From Saccharopolyspora indica (GTDB taxonomy: Bacteria > Actinomycetota > Actinomycetes > Mycobacteriales > Pseudonocardiaceae): a DNA stretch of 64,000 nt. Shown in pieces: positions 49,951 to 58,265 of this stretch (within the stretch, counting starts at the first letter, position 1; each line of letters opens with the position of its first letter). The translations under genes and the position numbers were made by a program. The notes under the pieces were generated by a model. The model was not told where the DNA came from and did not search any database. It was given only the letters and a program-made list of their open reading frames with translations. The DNA lies in NCBI RefSeq assembly GCF_027853965.1, contig NZ_JAQGLB010000016.1, forward strand, positions 124,001 to 188,000, read 5' to 3'.

Positions 49951-50859
49951 ATGCAGCGAACAGTGCTCGAACAGGTGGAGCCGGTCGCCGAGGACGTCGT
50001 CGCGCTCGTCCTGCGCGGTGCCGACGGGCCGCTGGCGCCCTGGGAACCGGGTGCGCACGTGGACCTCGCACTGCCCAACTGGTTGACCCGGCAGTACTCG
50101 TTGTGCGGTGACCCGGCCGATCGCGACAGCTACCGCGTCGCCGTCCGCCACGACCGGCTCAGCCGGGGCGGCTCGGAGTACGTCCACCTGTTCTTGCGCA
50201 CCGGTCGCGCGCTCGAAGTGTCGTTGCCGCGCAACAACTTCCCCTTGGCGCCCGCACCGGAATACCTGTTCATCGCCGGTGGTATCGGCATCACCCCCAT
50301 CGTGCCGATGCTGGCGGCGGCGGTCGGAGCCGGAGCCTCGGTGACGCTGGTCTACGCGGGCAGGTCGGTGGCCGCGATGCCCTTCGCGGAGGAACTCCGG
50401 GCGGTCCACGGAGATCGGGTGCGCCTCTTCGCCACCGAGGAGCACGGCAGACCCGACTTCGCCGAGCTGGCAGCCGAGCTGAGCCCTCGAACGCTGGTGT
50501 ACTGCTGCGGTCCCGAGTCGATGCTCGACGCGGCCGAGGCGGCGTTCGCCGAGCAGCGCTTGCGCATCGAGCGCTTCCGGCCGGTGGCCAAGCAGTTCGC
50601 GCCGAACGAACCGTTCGAGGTGCAGTGCGCCAGGTCCGGGCGGAGCGTGCAGGTCGACGCGGGGGACACGGTGCTGAACGCGTTGCACCACGCGGGGTTC
50701 CCAGTACCGGCGGGCTGCCGCGAAGGAGTGTGCGGGAGCTGCGAGATCACCGTTCTCGACGGGGAACCGGAGCACCGGGACGACATCGGTGCGCCGCCCG
50801 GCCGCATGTACTGCTGCGTCTCCCGCGCGCTGTCGCCCCGCCTCGTCGTCGACCTCTGA
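49951..50859 (+). CDS. Phthalate dioxygenase reductase-like flavin/2Fe-2S oxidoreductase
   Basis: Electron-transfer protein of 302 residues. FMN-binding domain with RQYSLCGDPADRDSYRVAV, NAD-binding domain with LFIAGGIGITPIVPMLAAA and VYCCGPESML, and a C-terminal plant-type ferredoxin domain with CREGVCGSCEITVLDGEP and the last Cys in YCCVSRAL. The order matches VanB-type reductases that drive Rieske oxygenases. No oxygenase is adjacent. It is co-transcribed with the preceding flavin protein. Confidence 0.9.
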   Translation: MQRTVLEQVEPVAEDVVALVLRGADGPLAPWEPGAHVDLALPNWLTRQYSLCGDPADRDSYRVAVRHDRLSRGGSEYVHLFLRTGRALEVSLPRNNFPLAPAPEYLFIAGGIGITPIVPMLAAAVGAGASVTLVYAGRSVAAMPFAEELRAVHGDRVRLFATEEHGRPDFAELAAELSPRTLVYCCGPESMLDAAEAAFAEQRLRIERFRPVAKQFAPNEPFEVQCARSGRSVQVDAGDTVLNALHHAGFPVPAGCREGVCGSCEITVLDGEPEHRDDIGAPPGRMYCCVSRALSPRLVVDL

Positions 50860-50923
50860 ACCCGTTCTTCAACGGCGGTGGTGGGGGCGGAATCATCCCC
50901 GCACGGCCGCGGAATCCACGCGT

Positions 50924-50958
50924 CGCGCCGCCGGGCCTGGGGTGGGCCCGGCGGCGCG
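50924..50958. terminator. Bidirectional terminator hairpin
   Basis: CGCGCCGCCGGGCC (50924-50937) and GGCCCGGCGGCGCG (50945-50958), 14-bp perfect stem with a 7-base loop, between the converging reductase and protease genes. Confidence 0.75.
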
Positions 50959-50968
50959 GGTTCTCAAC

Positions 50969-51817
50969 TCAGGCCGGGACGGGGTGCCGGTGAGCCGGTT
51001 CGGGGGTGGTGACCTCCTTGCGCTCGCGGTGCACGGCCAGCAGGAGCAGGGCGACCACTGCCTGGACTCCCACGATCAGGGCCTGGGGGAGGAGTTCGGT
51101 CACCCCGACCAGGGACATCGTCGCGTTGCCGCCGAAGTGGATCGCCACTGCGCCGAGGACGCCCGCCCGGTCGTAGCCGTACCCCGCCAGGAGAGCCATC
51201 GGGATCACGCTGAGCAGGTAGGTCAGGCCGCTGAGGGTGAACATGCCGAAGGCGTTCTGGACGGTTCCGGTGATGAAGAACAGCGGCAGGTGCCAGATCG
51301 ACCAGATGACACCCAGCAGCAGCCCGGTCAGCAGACGGCCCATCCTGCCGCGCAGGCGCGGGTGCAGGGTGCCGCGCCAGCCGAACTCCTCGCTCAGCGG
51401 GCCGACGACGAGCATGACCGCCACGAACGTCAGCGGGCCGCCGGACATCTGGACCAGGGTCAACGCCGAGTTCAGGCTCACCGGCGGGCCGCCCAGCTGC
51501 TGCGCGATCAGCGCGCCGCCGACCACGGTCGCGGCCGCCACCGCCAGCAGGACCGGCGTCCACAGCAGGCCTATCAGCGGCAATCGCACCGAGTGCGCTG
51601 GTGCGGGCTGGCGGCGGACGGCGCGGCGCAGGCGGATCACGATCGCGCCGAACATCGGGCCGAAGGCGCCGAGCAGGTAGGGGATGACGGTGGGCGGGCT
51701 CATCGCGGGCCCGCCGAGCAGGATCGCGACGCCCCAGGACGCCCAGGCGGTCGCGAACGTGACGAACAGGAAGAGGACGATGCCGCTCTTCTGGCGGGCG
51801 GCGTTTGCGGTGCTCAC
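50969..51817 (-). CDS. CPBP-family intramembrane metalloprotease
   Basis: Membrane protein of 282 residues with about eight hydrophobic segments. The ABI/CPBP motifs are present: EEFGWRG (paired Glu and Arg, about residue 148), WSIWHLPLF (His) and AVAIHFGGNATMS (His and Asn). These form the metal site of Rce1-like proteases. It lies 21 bases after a hydrolase gene on the same strand and ends at a strong terminator. Confidence 0.88.
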   Translation of the reverse strand: MSTANAARQKSGIVLFLFVTFATAWASWGVAILLGGPAMSPPTVIPYLLGAFGPMFGAIVIRLRRAVRRQPAPAHSVRLPLIGLLWTPVLLAVAAATVVGGALIAQQLGGPPVSLNSALTLVQMSGGPLTFVAVMLVVGPLSEEFGWRGTLHPRLRGRMGRLLTGLLLGVIWSIWHLPLFFITGTVQNAFGMFTLSGLTYLLSVIPMALLAGYGYDRAGVLGAVAIHFGGNATMSLVGVTELLPQALIVGVQAVVALLLLAVHRERKEVTTPEPAHRHPVPA

Positions 51818-51838
51818 AGCAGTTCCTTTCGGGTCGTT

Positions 51839-52738
51839 TCAGAGCCGGTCGGCGAGCCAGCCGGTCACCAGCGCCAGCAGCGCGGCGTCCACCGGTCGGC
51901 GCAGCTGGCCGGGGTAGGCGCGGACCGAGGCGCGGCCGGGGTTCCGGCGCAGCAGGTGGGTCAGGTCGGGGATCCGGTGGGTCTCCACCTCGCCGGGAAC
52001 CAGCCGGTCGATCTCGGCCAGGTCGGCGGGGTCGACCTGGTGGTCCTTGCCGCCGGTGATCGCCAGCACCGGGGCGTCGATCTCGGCCAGGGCCGGGCGC
52101 GGGTCGTGCGCGAGCATCTCCCGGAACCACCGGGTGTTCACCGGCAAGCCGTGGACGCGCGCCGCGTCGGCGGTGGTCGCCTTGATCCGGTTCAGGTGCC
52201 GGTTGCCCAGCCGCCGCAGCAGCGGCCGCACCGCTGCGGGGAAGTCGCGGGCGATCATCCGGCCCTGCCAGCGCAGGGCGTCCTCGCCGAGGCGGGCGAA
52301 CCCTGCCAGCAGCACCACCGCTCGGACCTGCGGATCCGAGCCGAGCGACATGGCGTGCAGCGCGCCTTCGCTGTGGCCGACGACGCCGACGCTCCGGATC
52401 TCGGGGCGCCCGGCCAGCGCGCGGAGGGCTGCCGCGGCGTCCCGGGTGTTGTCGGTGAATCCGGTCGTCCGCCAGTTGCCGGGAGTCTCGCCGACTCCGC
52501 GCCGGTCGTAGCGCAGGGACGCGATCCCCTTCGCCGCGAGCGCGGTGGCCAGCGGCGCGCCGAGCTCCAGGCGGAGCCTGCCGGCGTTGGAGTCGCGGTC
52601 CACCCGGCCGGAGCCGTGCAGCAGCAGGACTGCCGGGTGCGGGCCGGGGCCGGTGGGCAGCGTCAGCGTGCCCATCAGCGGCAGCCCGTCGTCCGCGGTG
52701 GCCGTCATGTCCAGGTCTCGCAAGTCCCACCCTCTCAT
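51839..52738 (-). CDS. Alpha/beta hydrolase (dienelactone-hydrolase/esterase-like)
   Basis: Hydrolase of about 299 residues. Oxyanion strand AVLLLHGSGRVDRDSN, nucleophile elbow VVGHSEGALHAM (Ser about 135), acid strand APVLAITGGKDHQVDP, and His in DLTHLLRRNP. The family contains esterases and acyl-peptide-type hydrolases. ATG 52738 lies against the GTTCTCA palindrome with no ribosome site (possibly leaderless). ATG 52708 is the alternative. It diverges from an HTH regulator and precedes the CPBP protease. Confidence 0.83.
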   Translation of the reverse strand: MRGWDLRDLDMTATADDGLPLMGTLTLPTGPGPHPAVLLLHGSGRVDRDSNAGRLRLELGAPLATALAAKGIASLRYDRRGVGETPGNWRTTGFTDNTRDAAAALRALAGRPEIRSVGVVGHSEGALHAMSLGSDPQVRAVVLLAGFARLGEDALRWQGRMIARDFPAAVRPLLRRLGNRHLNRIKATTADAARVHGLPVNTRWFREMLAHDPRPALAEIDAPVLAITGGKDHQVDPADLAEIDRLVPGEVETHRIPDLTHLLRRNPGRASVRAYPGQLRRPVDAALLALVTGWLADRL

Positions 52739-52739
52739 T

Positions 52740-52757
52740 GTTCTCAGTTTTGAGAAC
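52740..52757. promoter_or_regulatory. Palindromic operator GTTCTCA-GTTT-TGAGAAC
   Basis: Perfect 7-bp arms at 52740-52746 and 52751-52757 in a short region between the divergent hydrolase and HTH genes. A second partial half-site (TATGAGATC) follows. It is a likely binding site for the adjacent regulator. Confidence 0.72.
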
Positions 52758-52783
52758 GTTATCAGGTATGAGATCGTTGGTCC

Positions 52784-53353
52784 ATGGCATCCGCGGACCT
52801 CCTCCTGCACCCAGTCCGGGCGCGCATCCTGCAGACGCTGTTCGGCTCGGATCCGCTGACCACCGCGCAGCTGCGCGAACGGCTCCCGGACATCGCGCCG
52901 GCGACGATGTACCGGCACGTCGCGGTGCTCGCGGAGGCGGGCGTGCTGGAGGTCGTGGAGGAGAAGCGGGTGCGCGGCACGGTCGAGCGCAGCTACCGGG
53001 TGCGCCAGGAGCAGGCGGTGGTGGACCCGCGAGCCCGGGAGACGATGGGGATCGAAGACCACCGGCGCGCGTTCACCGCGTTCTCGGCATCGCTCATGGC
53101 CGACTTCGAGCGCTACCTCGCCAGCGACGGCGCGAACCCCGCAGGCGACGGCGTCGCCTACCGGCAGGGCCCGGTGTGGTTGACGAAGGAGGAGTTCACC
53201 GAGCTGATCGAGGAGCTGGACGCGGCGGTCGTCGCGCGCACGGGCAACGCCCCGACGCCCGACCGGGTCCGCCACGTGTTCAGCCTCATCGCCGTCCCGG
53301 ACAACGCGGCGGAACCTCCCGGCGAGCACGAGCCCCCAGCTGAACCGCGGTGA
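52784..53353 (+). CDS. ArsR/HTH_20-type winged-helix regulator
   Basis: Regulator of 189 residues. A winged helix covers residues 1-75 (MASADLLLHPVRARILQTLF, then APATMYRHVAVLAEAGVLEV). The C-terminal part (ETMGIEDHRRAFTAFSASLM, TKEEFTELIEELDAAVVA) is a ligand or dimer domain seen in HTH_20 proteins. It is divergent from the hydrolase/protease operon, which it probably controls through the palindrome at 52740-52757. The terminal 20 residues are Pro/Glu-rich. Confidence 0.85.
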   Translation: MASADLLLHPVRARILQTLFGSDPLTTAQLRERLPDIAPATMYRHVAVLAEAGVLEVVEEKRVRGTVERSYRVRQEQAVVDPRARETMGIEDHRRAFTAFSASLMADFERYLASDGANPAGDGVAYRQGPVWLTKEEFTELIEELDAAVVARTGNAPTPDRVRHVFSLIAVPDNAAEPPGEHEPPAEPR

Positions 53354-53435
53354 TCACCAGGACGAACGCGCCCAGTGCGGCGGTGGCCAGCAGCGCGGCG
53401 CTGCCGGTGAGGACGAGTTTCGTGTTGCGAACCAT
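53286..53435 (-). CDS. Possible small membrane peptide, antisense overlap
   Basis: Open frame of 49 codons starting at ATG 53435. The first 35 residues look like a real membrane peptide (RNTKLVLTGSAALLATAALG, then AFVLVITAVQLGA) with good third-position GC. Its tail overlaps the end of the HTH gene on the other strand by 68 bases and is basic. No clear ribosome site is visible. It could be real, or the remains of a larger gene. Confidence 0.35.
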   Translation of the reverse strand: MVRNTKLVLTGSAALLATAALGAFVLVITAVQLGARARREVPPRCPGRR

Positions 53436-53486
53436 GACCGGAGGTTCCGGGCTCGCGGAACGCACGCGGTGTGGAAAGATCAATCC

Positions 53487-54047
53487 GTGAACGCCACTCC
53501 CGCAACGCTTTTCGGCCGCTTCGGCGCTCTGCTCGGCGGTGCCGCGCTGCTCGTCGCCTGCACCGGCCCCGAACCGTCGCCGCCACCGCCGGAGCCGGTT
53601 CCGACCAGCGAGGCCGCGGGTTGCCCGGAATCCGGCGTGAAGATCACCGGGGGGCAGGTGGACACCGCGATGTTCTCGCGGGCGATGGGCATCGTGCTGA
53701 CCAACTGCGGCACCGGTGAGCACACCGTGAACGGCTTTCCGGTGGTCCGGGTGCTGGACGCCGACCGGCAGCCGCTGGACATCGTGGTCGGCAACGGGTC
53801 GCAGCCGGTCAGCGCGCCGGACAGCTACGACGCGCCGCCCGAGCCGGTGACGCTGCGGCCGGGCGAGCAGGTGACCGCGCGGGTCCTGTGGCGCAACGAG
53901 GTGACGAGCACCGAGGCCGCTGTCAACGGCAGCTACCTGGAGATCGCACCGGCCGAGGGCGAACCGGCGCAGGTCGTCGAACCGGACGGCGGGGTCGATC
54001 TGGGCACCACCGGCCGACTGGCGGTGAACGCCTGGGCCGTCCGCTGA
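53487..54047 (+). CDS. Lipoprotein with DUF4232 domain
   Basis: Secreted lipoprotein of 186 residues. A signal peptide with lipobox LLVAC (GALLGGAALLVACTGPEP) predicts Cys at about residue 26 as the lipidated residue. A Pro-rich linker (PSPPPPEPVPT) leads into DUF4232 (VDTAMFSRAMGIVLTNCGTG, FPVVRVLDADRQPLDIVVG, VTLRPGEQVTARVLWRNEV). DUF4232 is a beta-rich cell-surface domain of unknown role. GTG 53487 with GGAAAGATC upstream is used; the longer frame from 53469 would spoil the signal peptide. Confidence 0.83.
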   Translation: MNATPATLFGRFGALLGGAALLVACTGPEPSPPPPEPVPTSEAAGCPESGVKITGGQVDTAMFSRAMGIVLTNCGTGEHTVNGFPVVRVLDADRQPLDIVVGNGSQPVSAPDSYDAPPEPVTLRPGEQVTARVLWRNEVTSTEAAVNGSYLEIAPAEGEPAQVVEPDGGVDLGTTGRLAVNAWAVR

Positions 54048-54169
54048 GCTGAACGGCTGTGCTTCGCGCTGGTCAGCAGGGCTGTTCGGGGCAATTGTGG
54101 TGCGCACCACGGGCAGCGCCCGGGGGTGGGGGTTTCGCGCGCGGTGATCGCCCGAGACAATGCGCGGTC

Positions 54170-55231
54170 ATGGCCAATGAGCGTGCAGAGCCTCCAGTCG
54201 GCCGGCCGGGTCCCGGACCGTCCGGGCCGCCGCCGGGACGTCCGCAGGACGGACCGCCGCAGGGGCAGGTTCCCCCGGGTCGCCCGCCGCAGGCACCGCC
54301 CGGGCAGGTGCCGCCCGGACCGCCCCGGCCGGTGCCTCCGGAGGGGCAGCCGCCGCAGGCCCAGGAGACGCGGCGGATGGGCCCGCCCGGCCCCGGGCAG
54401 CCGCCCGGACCGGCAGGCCCGCCGCCCGGCGCACCGCCGATGCCGCCCGGTGCAGGTCAGCAGGGCCCGCCGATGCCGCCCGGCGCTCGTCCGGGCATGC
54501 CGCCCGGCGCACCTCCGCAGGGCCCGCCTGGCGCAGGACCGCAGGGTCCGCCGCCCGGCGCTCCGCAAGGCCCGCCGCCCGGCATCGCTCCGCAGGGGCC
54601 GCCACCCGGCGCTCCGCAGGGGCCGCCGCCGAACCAGTACCCGGCGACGCGGGTTCAGCAGCGCCTGGACGGGCTCGACGAACCGCCCGCCTACCGCGAG
54701 CCGGACGCCGATCGCCTGAGCAGCCGCGAGGATCCCTACGCCGAGGGCCGTCGCGACGAGGCCCGCATCCGCGACGCCTACGACGACGGCTACCGGGCGG
54801 CCTACTACGACCACTACGACGACCGGCGCGACAGCCGCCACGACGACCGCTACCAGGACGACTACGACGACCGGTACGAGGAGCCGCGCCGTGAACGCCG
54901 CCGGGAGCGGGCGCCCCGGGAGGACCGCTACGACGACCGCGGGTCCGGGTTCAGCGGGCCCAGCGCGGACACCATCGGCCGCCTGATCGGCGTGTTCACC
55001 GGGCTGATCGCGCTGATCTTCGTGCTGCACATCATCTTCGTGCTGACCGGCGCGAACCAGGAGAACGGCTTCGTCTCGTTCACCTACGGGACCGCGAAGA
55101 TCTTCGTGTTCGGTCTGGGTGACATCTTCCAGCCGGGCGACGCGACGATCGGCGTGGTGCTCAACTACGGCCTGGCCGCGCTGATCTACCTGTTCGGCGG
55201 CCGGATCGTCGCGCGTGCGCTGAAGCGCTGA
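54170..55231 (+). CDS. Pro/Gly-rich membrane protein with Asp/Arg/Tyr-rich linker
   Basis: Protein of 353 residues in three parts. Residues 1-165 are very rich in Pro, Gly and Gln (PPGAP and PPQGP repeats). Residues about 170-265 are low-complexity with alternating Asp, Arg and Tyr (DRRDSRHDDRYQDDYDDRYE). Two membrane segments end the protein (LIGVFTGLIALIFVLHIIFV and VVLNYGLAALIYLFGGRIVA). I know no function; the charged tyrosine-rich part is like disordered regions that form condensates. The N-terminal part would be cytoplasmic. Confidence 0.75.
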   Translation: MANERAEPPVGRPGPGPSGPPPGRPQDGPPQGQVPPGRPPQAPPGQVPPGPPRPVPPEGQPPQAQETRRMGPPGPGQPPGPAGPPPGAPPMPPGAGQQGPPMPPGARPGMPPGAPPQGPPGAGPQGPPPGAPQGPPPGIAPQGPPPGAPQGPPPNQYPATRVQQRLDGLDEPPAYREPDADRLSSREDPYAEGRRDEARIRDAYDDGYRAAYYDHYDDRRDSRHDDRYQDDYDDRYEEPRRERRRERAPREDRYDDRGSGFSGPSADTIGRLIGVFTGLIALIFVLHIIFVLTGANQENGFVSFTYGTAKIFVFGLGDIFQPGDATIGVVLNYGLAALIYLFGGRIVARALKR

Positions 55232-55259
55232 GCTCTCGGCAGCAGATCTGCAGGTAAAA

Positions 55260-55307
55260 GACCGTGAGCGTTTTGAGGGGCTATGGCACCACAAAACGCT
55301 CACGGTC
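55260..55307. terminator. Bidirectional terminator with CGTGAGCGTTTTG arms
   Basis: GACCGTGAGCGTTTTG (55260-55275) and CAAAACGCTCACGGTC (55292-55307), a 16-bp perfect stem with a 16-base loop, between convergent genes. The sequence GAAACGCTCAC recurs at 55319-55329, across the stop of the next gene. Confidence 0.8.
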
Positions 55308-55325
55308 ACTGAACTGCGGAAACGC

Positions 55326-56303
55326 TCACAGCGGGTGGCCGTAGCGGGCGAGGACCCGGGCGCGCAGCTCCGGGTCGGTGCGCGGCACCGGTTCCAGGAA
55401 CACCTCGTCCAGCTCGGGGAACTCCTCGCGCAGCATCCCGTCGATGCGCACCACCGCGTGCTCCAGCGCGGTGGAATCCAGCGCCGCGGCGAAGTCCACC
55501 CGGGCGCAGCACAGCACCCGGTCGGTGCCGACGTTCATCGACAGCAGGTCCACCACGCTGTCCACCTCCGGCTGCTCGGCCAGCCTGCGGCGCACGTCGG
55601 TCAGCAGCCTGCGGTCCGCCTGCTGACCGATGAGCAGGCCGAGGTTGGTGCGGGCCATCGTGTAGGCCACCAGCGCGAGCAGCAGGCCGATCGCGATCGA
55701 GCCCAGGCCGTCCCAGACGCTCGACCCGGTGAGGTCGTGCAGCCCGAGCCCGGCGAAGGCCAGCAGCAGCCCGGCCAGCGCCGCGCTGTCCTCCAGCAGC
55801 ACCGTCTTGACCGTCGGATCGTCGGAGACCCGCAGGTGGTGCAGGATCGTGTCGCCGTCCGCGGCGGCCTCGGCCCGCACCTGCCGCATCGCGCGCAGCC
55901 AGGACACGCTCTCCAGCACGAAGGCCAGGGCGAGCACGACGTAGCCGACCAGCGGCTGGGTCTGCTCCTGCGGTTCGCCGAACAGGGTGCGGAAGCCCTC
56001 GACGAAGGCGAACACCGCGCCGGAGACGAAGATGCTGATCGCGGCGATCAGCGACCAGAAGTACCGCTCCTTGCCGTAGCCGAACGGGTGGCGGGCGTCG
56101 GCGGGCTTGCCGGAGCGCCGCAGCGCGGTCAGCAGGAACACCTCGGTGCAGGTGTCGGCCACCGAGTGCCCGGCCTCGGCGAGCATCGCGGCCGAGCCGG
56201 TGATCGCCCCGGCGATCGCCTTCAGCACCGCGATGGCCAGGTTGATGCCCAGCGCGACCAGCACCGTCAGCGTGCTCTCGCCGCCCTTCTCCGCGTCGGC
56301 CAT
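55326..56303 (-). CDS. Cation diffusion facilitator family metal transporter
   Basis: CDF exporter of 325 residues. Membrane segments with metal-site residues: AEAGHSVADTCTEVFLL (HxxxD of helix 2) and KTVLLEDSAALAGLLLAF (ED of helix 5). An amphipathic cytosolic C-terminal domain (RRLLTDVRRRLAEQPEVDSV) follows. It would move Zn, Fe or Mn out in exchange for protons. The second site's acidic residue differs from ZitB-type HxxxD, so the metal is uncertain. It is monocistronic and convergent with the Pro-rich gene. Confidence 0.9.
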   Translation of the reverse strand: MADAEKGGESTLTVLVALGINLAIAVLKAIAGAITGSAAMLAEAGHSVADTCTEVFLLTALRRSGKPADARHPFGYGKERYFWSLIAAISIFVSGAVFAFVEGFRTLFGEPQEQTQPLVGYVVLALAFVLESVSWLRAMRQVRAEAAADGDTILHHLRVSDDPTVKTVLLEDSAALAGLLLAFAGLGLHDLTGSSVWDGLGSIAIGLLLALVAYTMARTNLGLLIGQQADRRLLTDVRRRLAEQPEVDSVVDLLSMNVGTDRVLCCARVDFAAALDSTALEHAVVRIDGMLREEFPELDEVFLEPVPRTDPELRARVLARYGHPL

Positions 56304-56532
56304 CCGCCACCCCCGTGTCGTTCGAGATGGCGAACACGCTAGGCCGGGCAGGCCTGATCCGCCCTGTGACGCTCTGTGCTATATATCCCCCTTTCGGGGG
56401 GCGACGGTTGGTGCGCGAACCGGCATGGCACCCTGGGAATGGCCGACCCTGCGCGGTTCGGCTGGCCGCGCACGCCCCGGTAGCACCGGACAGGCGGGCC
56501 ATGTCCCGTGGCCCAAGACCAGGAGTGACTGA

Positions 56533-57561
56533 GTGGAAAGCTTCTTCTCCTTCATCCTCTACCCGGTGTCGGCGATCTTGTGGTTCTGGCACAAGATCTT
56601 CGGCGCCGTGCTCGGCGAGGACAACGGATTCGCCTGGGCACTCGCGGTGTTCTTCCTGGTCTTCACGCTGCGCGTGGTGCTGCTCAAGCCGGCCATCAGC
56701 CAGATGCGGGCCGGCCGCAAGATGGCGAAGTTCGCCCCGCACATCCAGAAGCTGCGCGAGAAGTACAAGAACGACCGGCAGCGCATGGCGCAGGAGATGC
56801 AGAAGCTGCAGTCCGAGCACGGGGTGAACCCGCTCGGCGGCTGCCTGCCCGCGCTGCTGCAGATCCCGGTCTTCCTGAGCCTGTTCCACGTCCTGCGGAA
56901 CTTCGTCCCGGGCGCGGAGAGCAACTTCATCTTCGACAAGGCCGGTGTCGAGTCGTTCATCAACGCCTCGATCTTCGGCGCGAAGCTGTCGAACTGGATC
57001 ACCCAGCCGGAGCAGGAACTCGCGCTGTTCGGCACCGACCGCACCTCGATGATGATCGTCGGCATCCCGCTGATGATCATCGCGTCGGTGGCCACCTTCT
57101 TCACGATGCGCCTGTCGATGAAGAAGCAGACCGACGCCGCGATGGCCAACCCGCAGTCGGCCATGATGGCCAAGTTCATGATGTACGTCGCGCCGATCGG
57201 CGCGATCATCTCCGGTTGGTTCCTGCCGATCGCGGTCCTGCTGTACTGGCTGGCCAACAACATCTGGACCCTGGGCCAGCAGCACTTCCTGACCAAGAAG
57301 ATCGACCGCGAGCAGGAGCGGGAGAAGGCCAAGGAGATCGAGGCCAAGAAGTCCGCCCCGCGGCCGAAGCCGGGTCAGAAGCCGGTGCGCCAGGACGGCA
57401 AGGACGCCGACGAGGAGTCGGCCTCGACGACCACCACCACGGCGACCAAGCCGAAGAGCAGCACCAACGGCCAGCGGCAGGGCAACCGCCAGCAGGGCGC
57501 GAAGAAGAACCGCCCCGGCAAGCAGGCGGCGTCGGCCAAGAAGGGCAAGAAACGACGATGA
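56533..57561 (+). CDS. yidC: Membrane protein insertase YidC/Oxa1
   Basis: Insertase of 342 residues. The five core membrane segments are present (SILYP-type start, FAWALAVFFLVFTLRVVLLKP, GGCLPALLQIPVFLSLFHVL, SMMIVGIPLMIIASVATFF, LPIAVLLYWLANNIWTLGQQ), with the hydrophilic-groove Arg in VFTLRVVL. A long basic tail (residues about 250-342) is typical of actinobacterial ribosome-binding forms. It lacks the large periplasmic domain of Gram-negative YidC. It stands alone without rnpA or rpmH, so it is probably a second paralogue. The start is GTG behind AGGAG. Confidence 0.9.
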   Translation: MESFFSFILYPVSAILWFWHKIFGAVLGEDNGFAWALAVFFLVFTLRVVLLKPAISQMRAGRKMAKFAPHIQKLREKYKNDRQRMAQEMQKLQSEHGVNPLGGCLPALLQIPVFLSLFHVLRNFVPGAESNFIFDKAGVESFINASIFGAKLSNWITQPEQELALFGTDRTSMMIVGIPLMIIASVATFFTMRLSMKKQTDAAMANPQSAMMAKFMMYVAPIGAIISGWFLPIAVLLYWLANNIWTLGQQHFLTKKIDREQEREKAKEIEAKKSAPRPKPGQKPVRQDGKDADEESASTTTTTATKPKSSTNGQRQGNRQQGAKKNRPGKQAASAKKGKKRR

Positions 57562-57580
57562 CCTGCGACTGACGACGTGA

Positions 57581-57614
57581 AGAAGGGCCGGTGGAGAGAT
57601 CCACCGGCCCTTCT
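57581..57614. terminator. Bidirectional terminator hairpin after yidC
   Basis: AGAAGGGCCGGTGGA (57581-57595), loop GAGA, TCCACCGGCCCTTCT (57600-57614): a 15-bp perfect stem with GNRA tetraloop between convergent yidC and sortase genes. Confidence 0.85.
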
Positions 57615-57626
57615 CGTCGTTCCCGG

Positions 57627-58265
57627 TCAGGCCGGGGTGGCGATGACGATGCGGTTCTCGTCGTAGCCGAGGTCGCCGCCGACGTAGCGGCCACCGCAGG
57701 TCACCAGCACCAGCCGGTGCTCGCCGCCCTGCCCGAACAGCTCGCGGGCCCGGGCGGGCAGGTCGTCCTTGTGCACGGTGACGACCTCGGAGACCTGGTA
57801 GCGCCACTCCGTGCCCGCGTCGTCGACGACGGTCACGGGCTGGCCGTTCCGGGCCTCCCACAGCTCCTCGAACGGGCCGATCGAGCCCTTCCAGTTGACG
57901 TGCCCGGCCAGCACCGTGGCGCCCTTCGGGGCGTCGAGCCCGGCGCCCCACCAGGTCGCCTCGTCGACGCCGTCGGGCACCGGCAGCGTGCCGGACCGGT
58001 CGATCTCCTTGCGCACGAGCTCGGCCGTGCCGCCCTGCGGCAGCCGGACGGTGCCCGGTGGCTGCCCGGCGGGCACGTGCACCGGCTGCGCGGGCAGGGC
58101 TTGCGGAGCCGCCGCGGCCGCTTCGCGCGGCGGCACGGGCTGGTCCGCGGCCGTGCTGGTGGTGGGCGCGGTGAACAGGTTCCCGGTGACCACGACGGCC
58201 ACCGCGACCAGGGCGATCACCGCGACCGCCAGCACGACGAACAGGGAGCGGCGCCGAGCTGTCAC
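57627..58265 (-). CDS. Class F sortase
   Basis: Membrane-anchored transpeptidase of 212 residues. One N-terminal segment (SLFVVLAVAVIALVAVAVVV), a Pro/Ala linker and a sortase core with the triad: His in VLAGHVNWKG, Cys in LVLVTCGGRY (TLxTC type) and Arg in ENRIVIATP. It should anchor the surface protein encoded just upstream. Its ATG overlaps that gene's stop by four bases, so the two are co-translated. Confidence 0.9.
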   Translation of the reverse strand: MTARRRSLFVVLAVAVIALVAVAVVVTGNLFTAPTTSTAADQPVPPREAAAAAPQALPAQPVHVPAGQPPGTVRLPQGGTAELVRKEIDRSGTLPVPDGVDEATWWGAGLDAPKGATVLAGHVNWKGSIGPFEELWEARNGQPVTVVDDAGTEWRYQVSEVVTVHKDDLPARARELFGQGGEHRLVLVTCGGRYVGGDLGYDENRIVIATPA

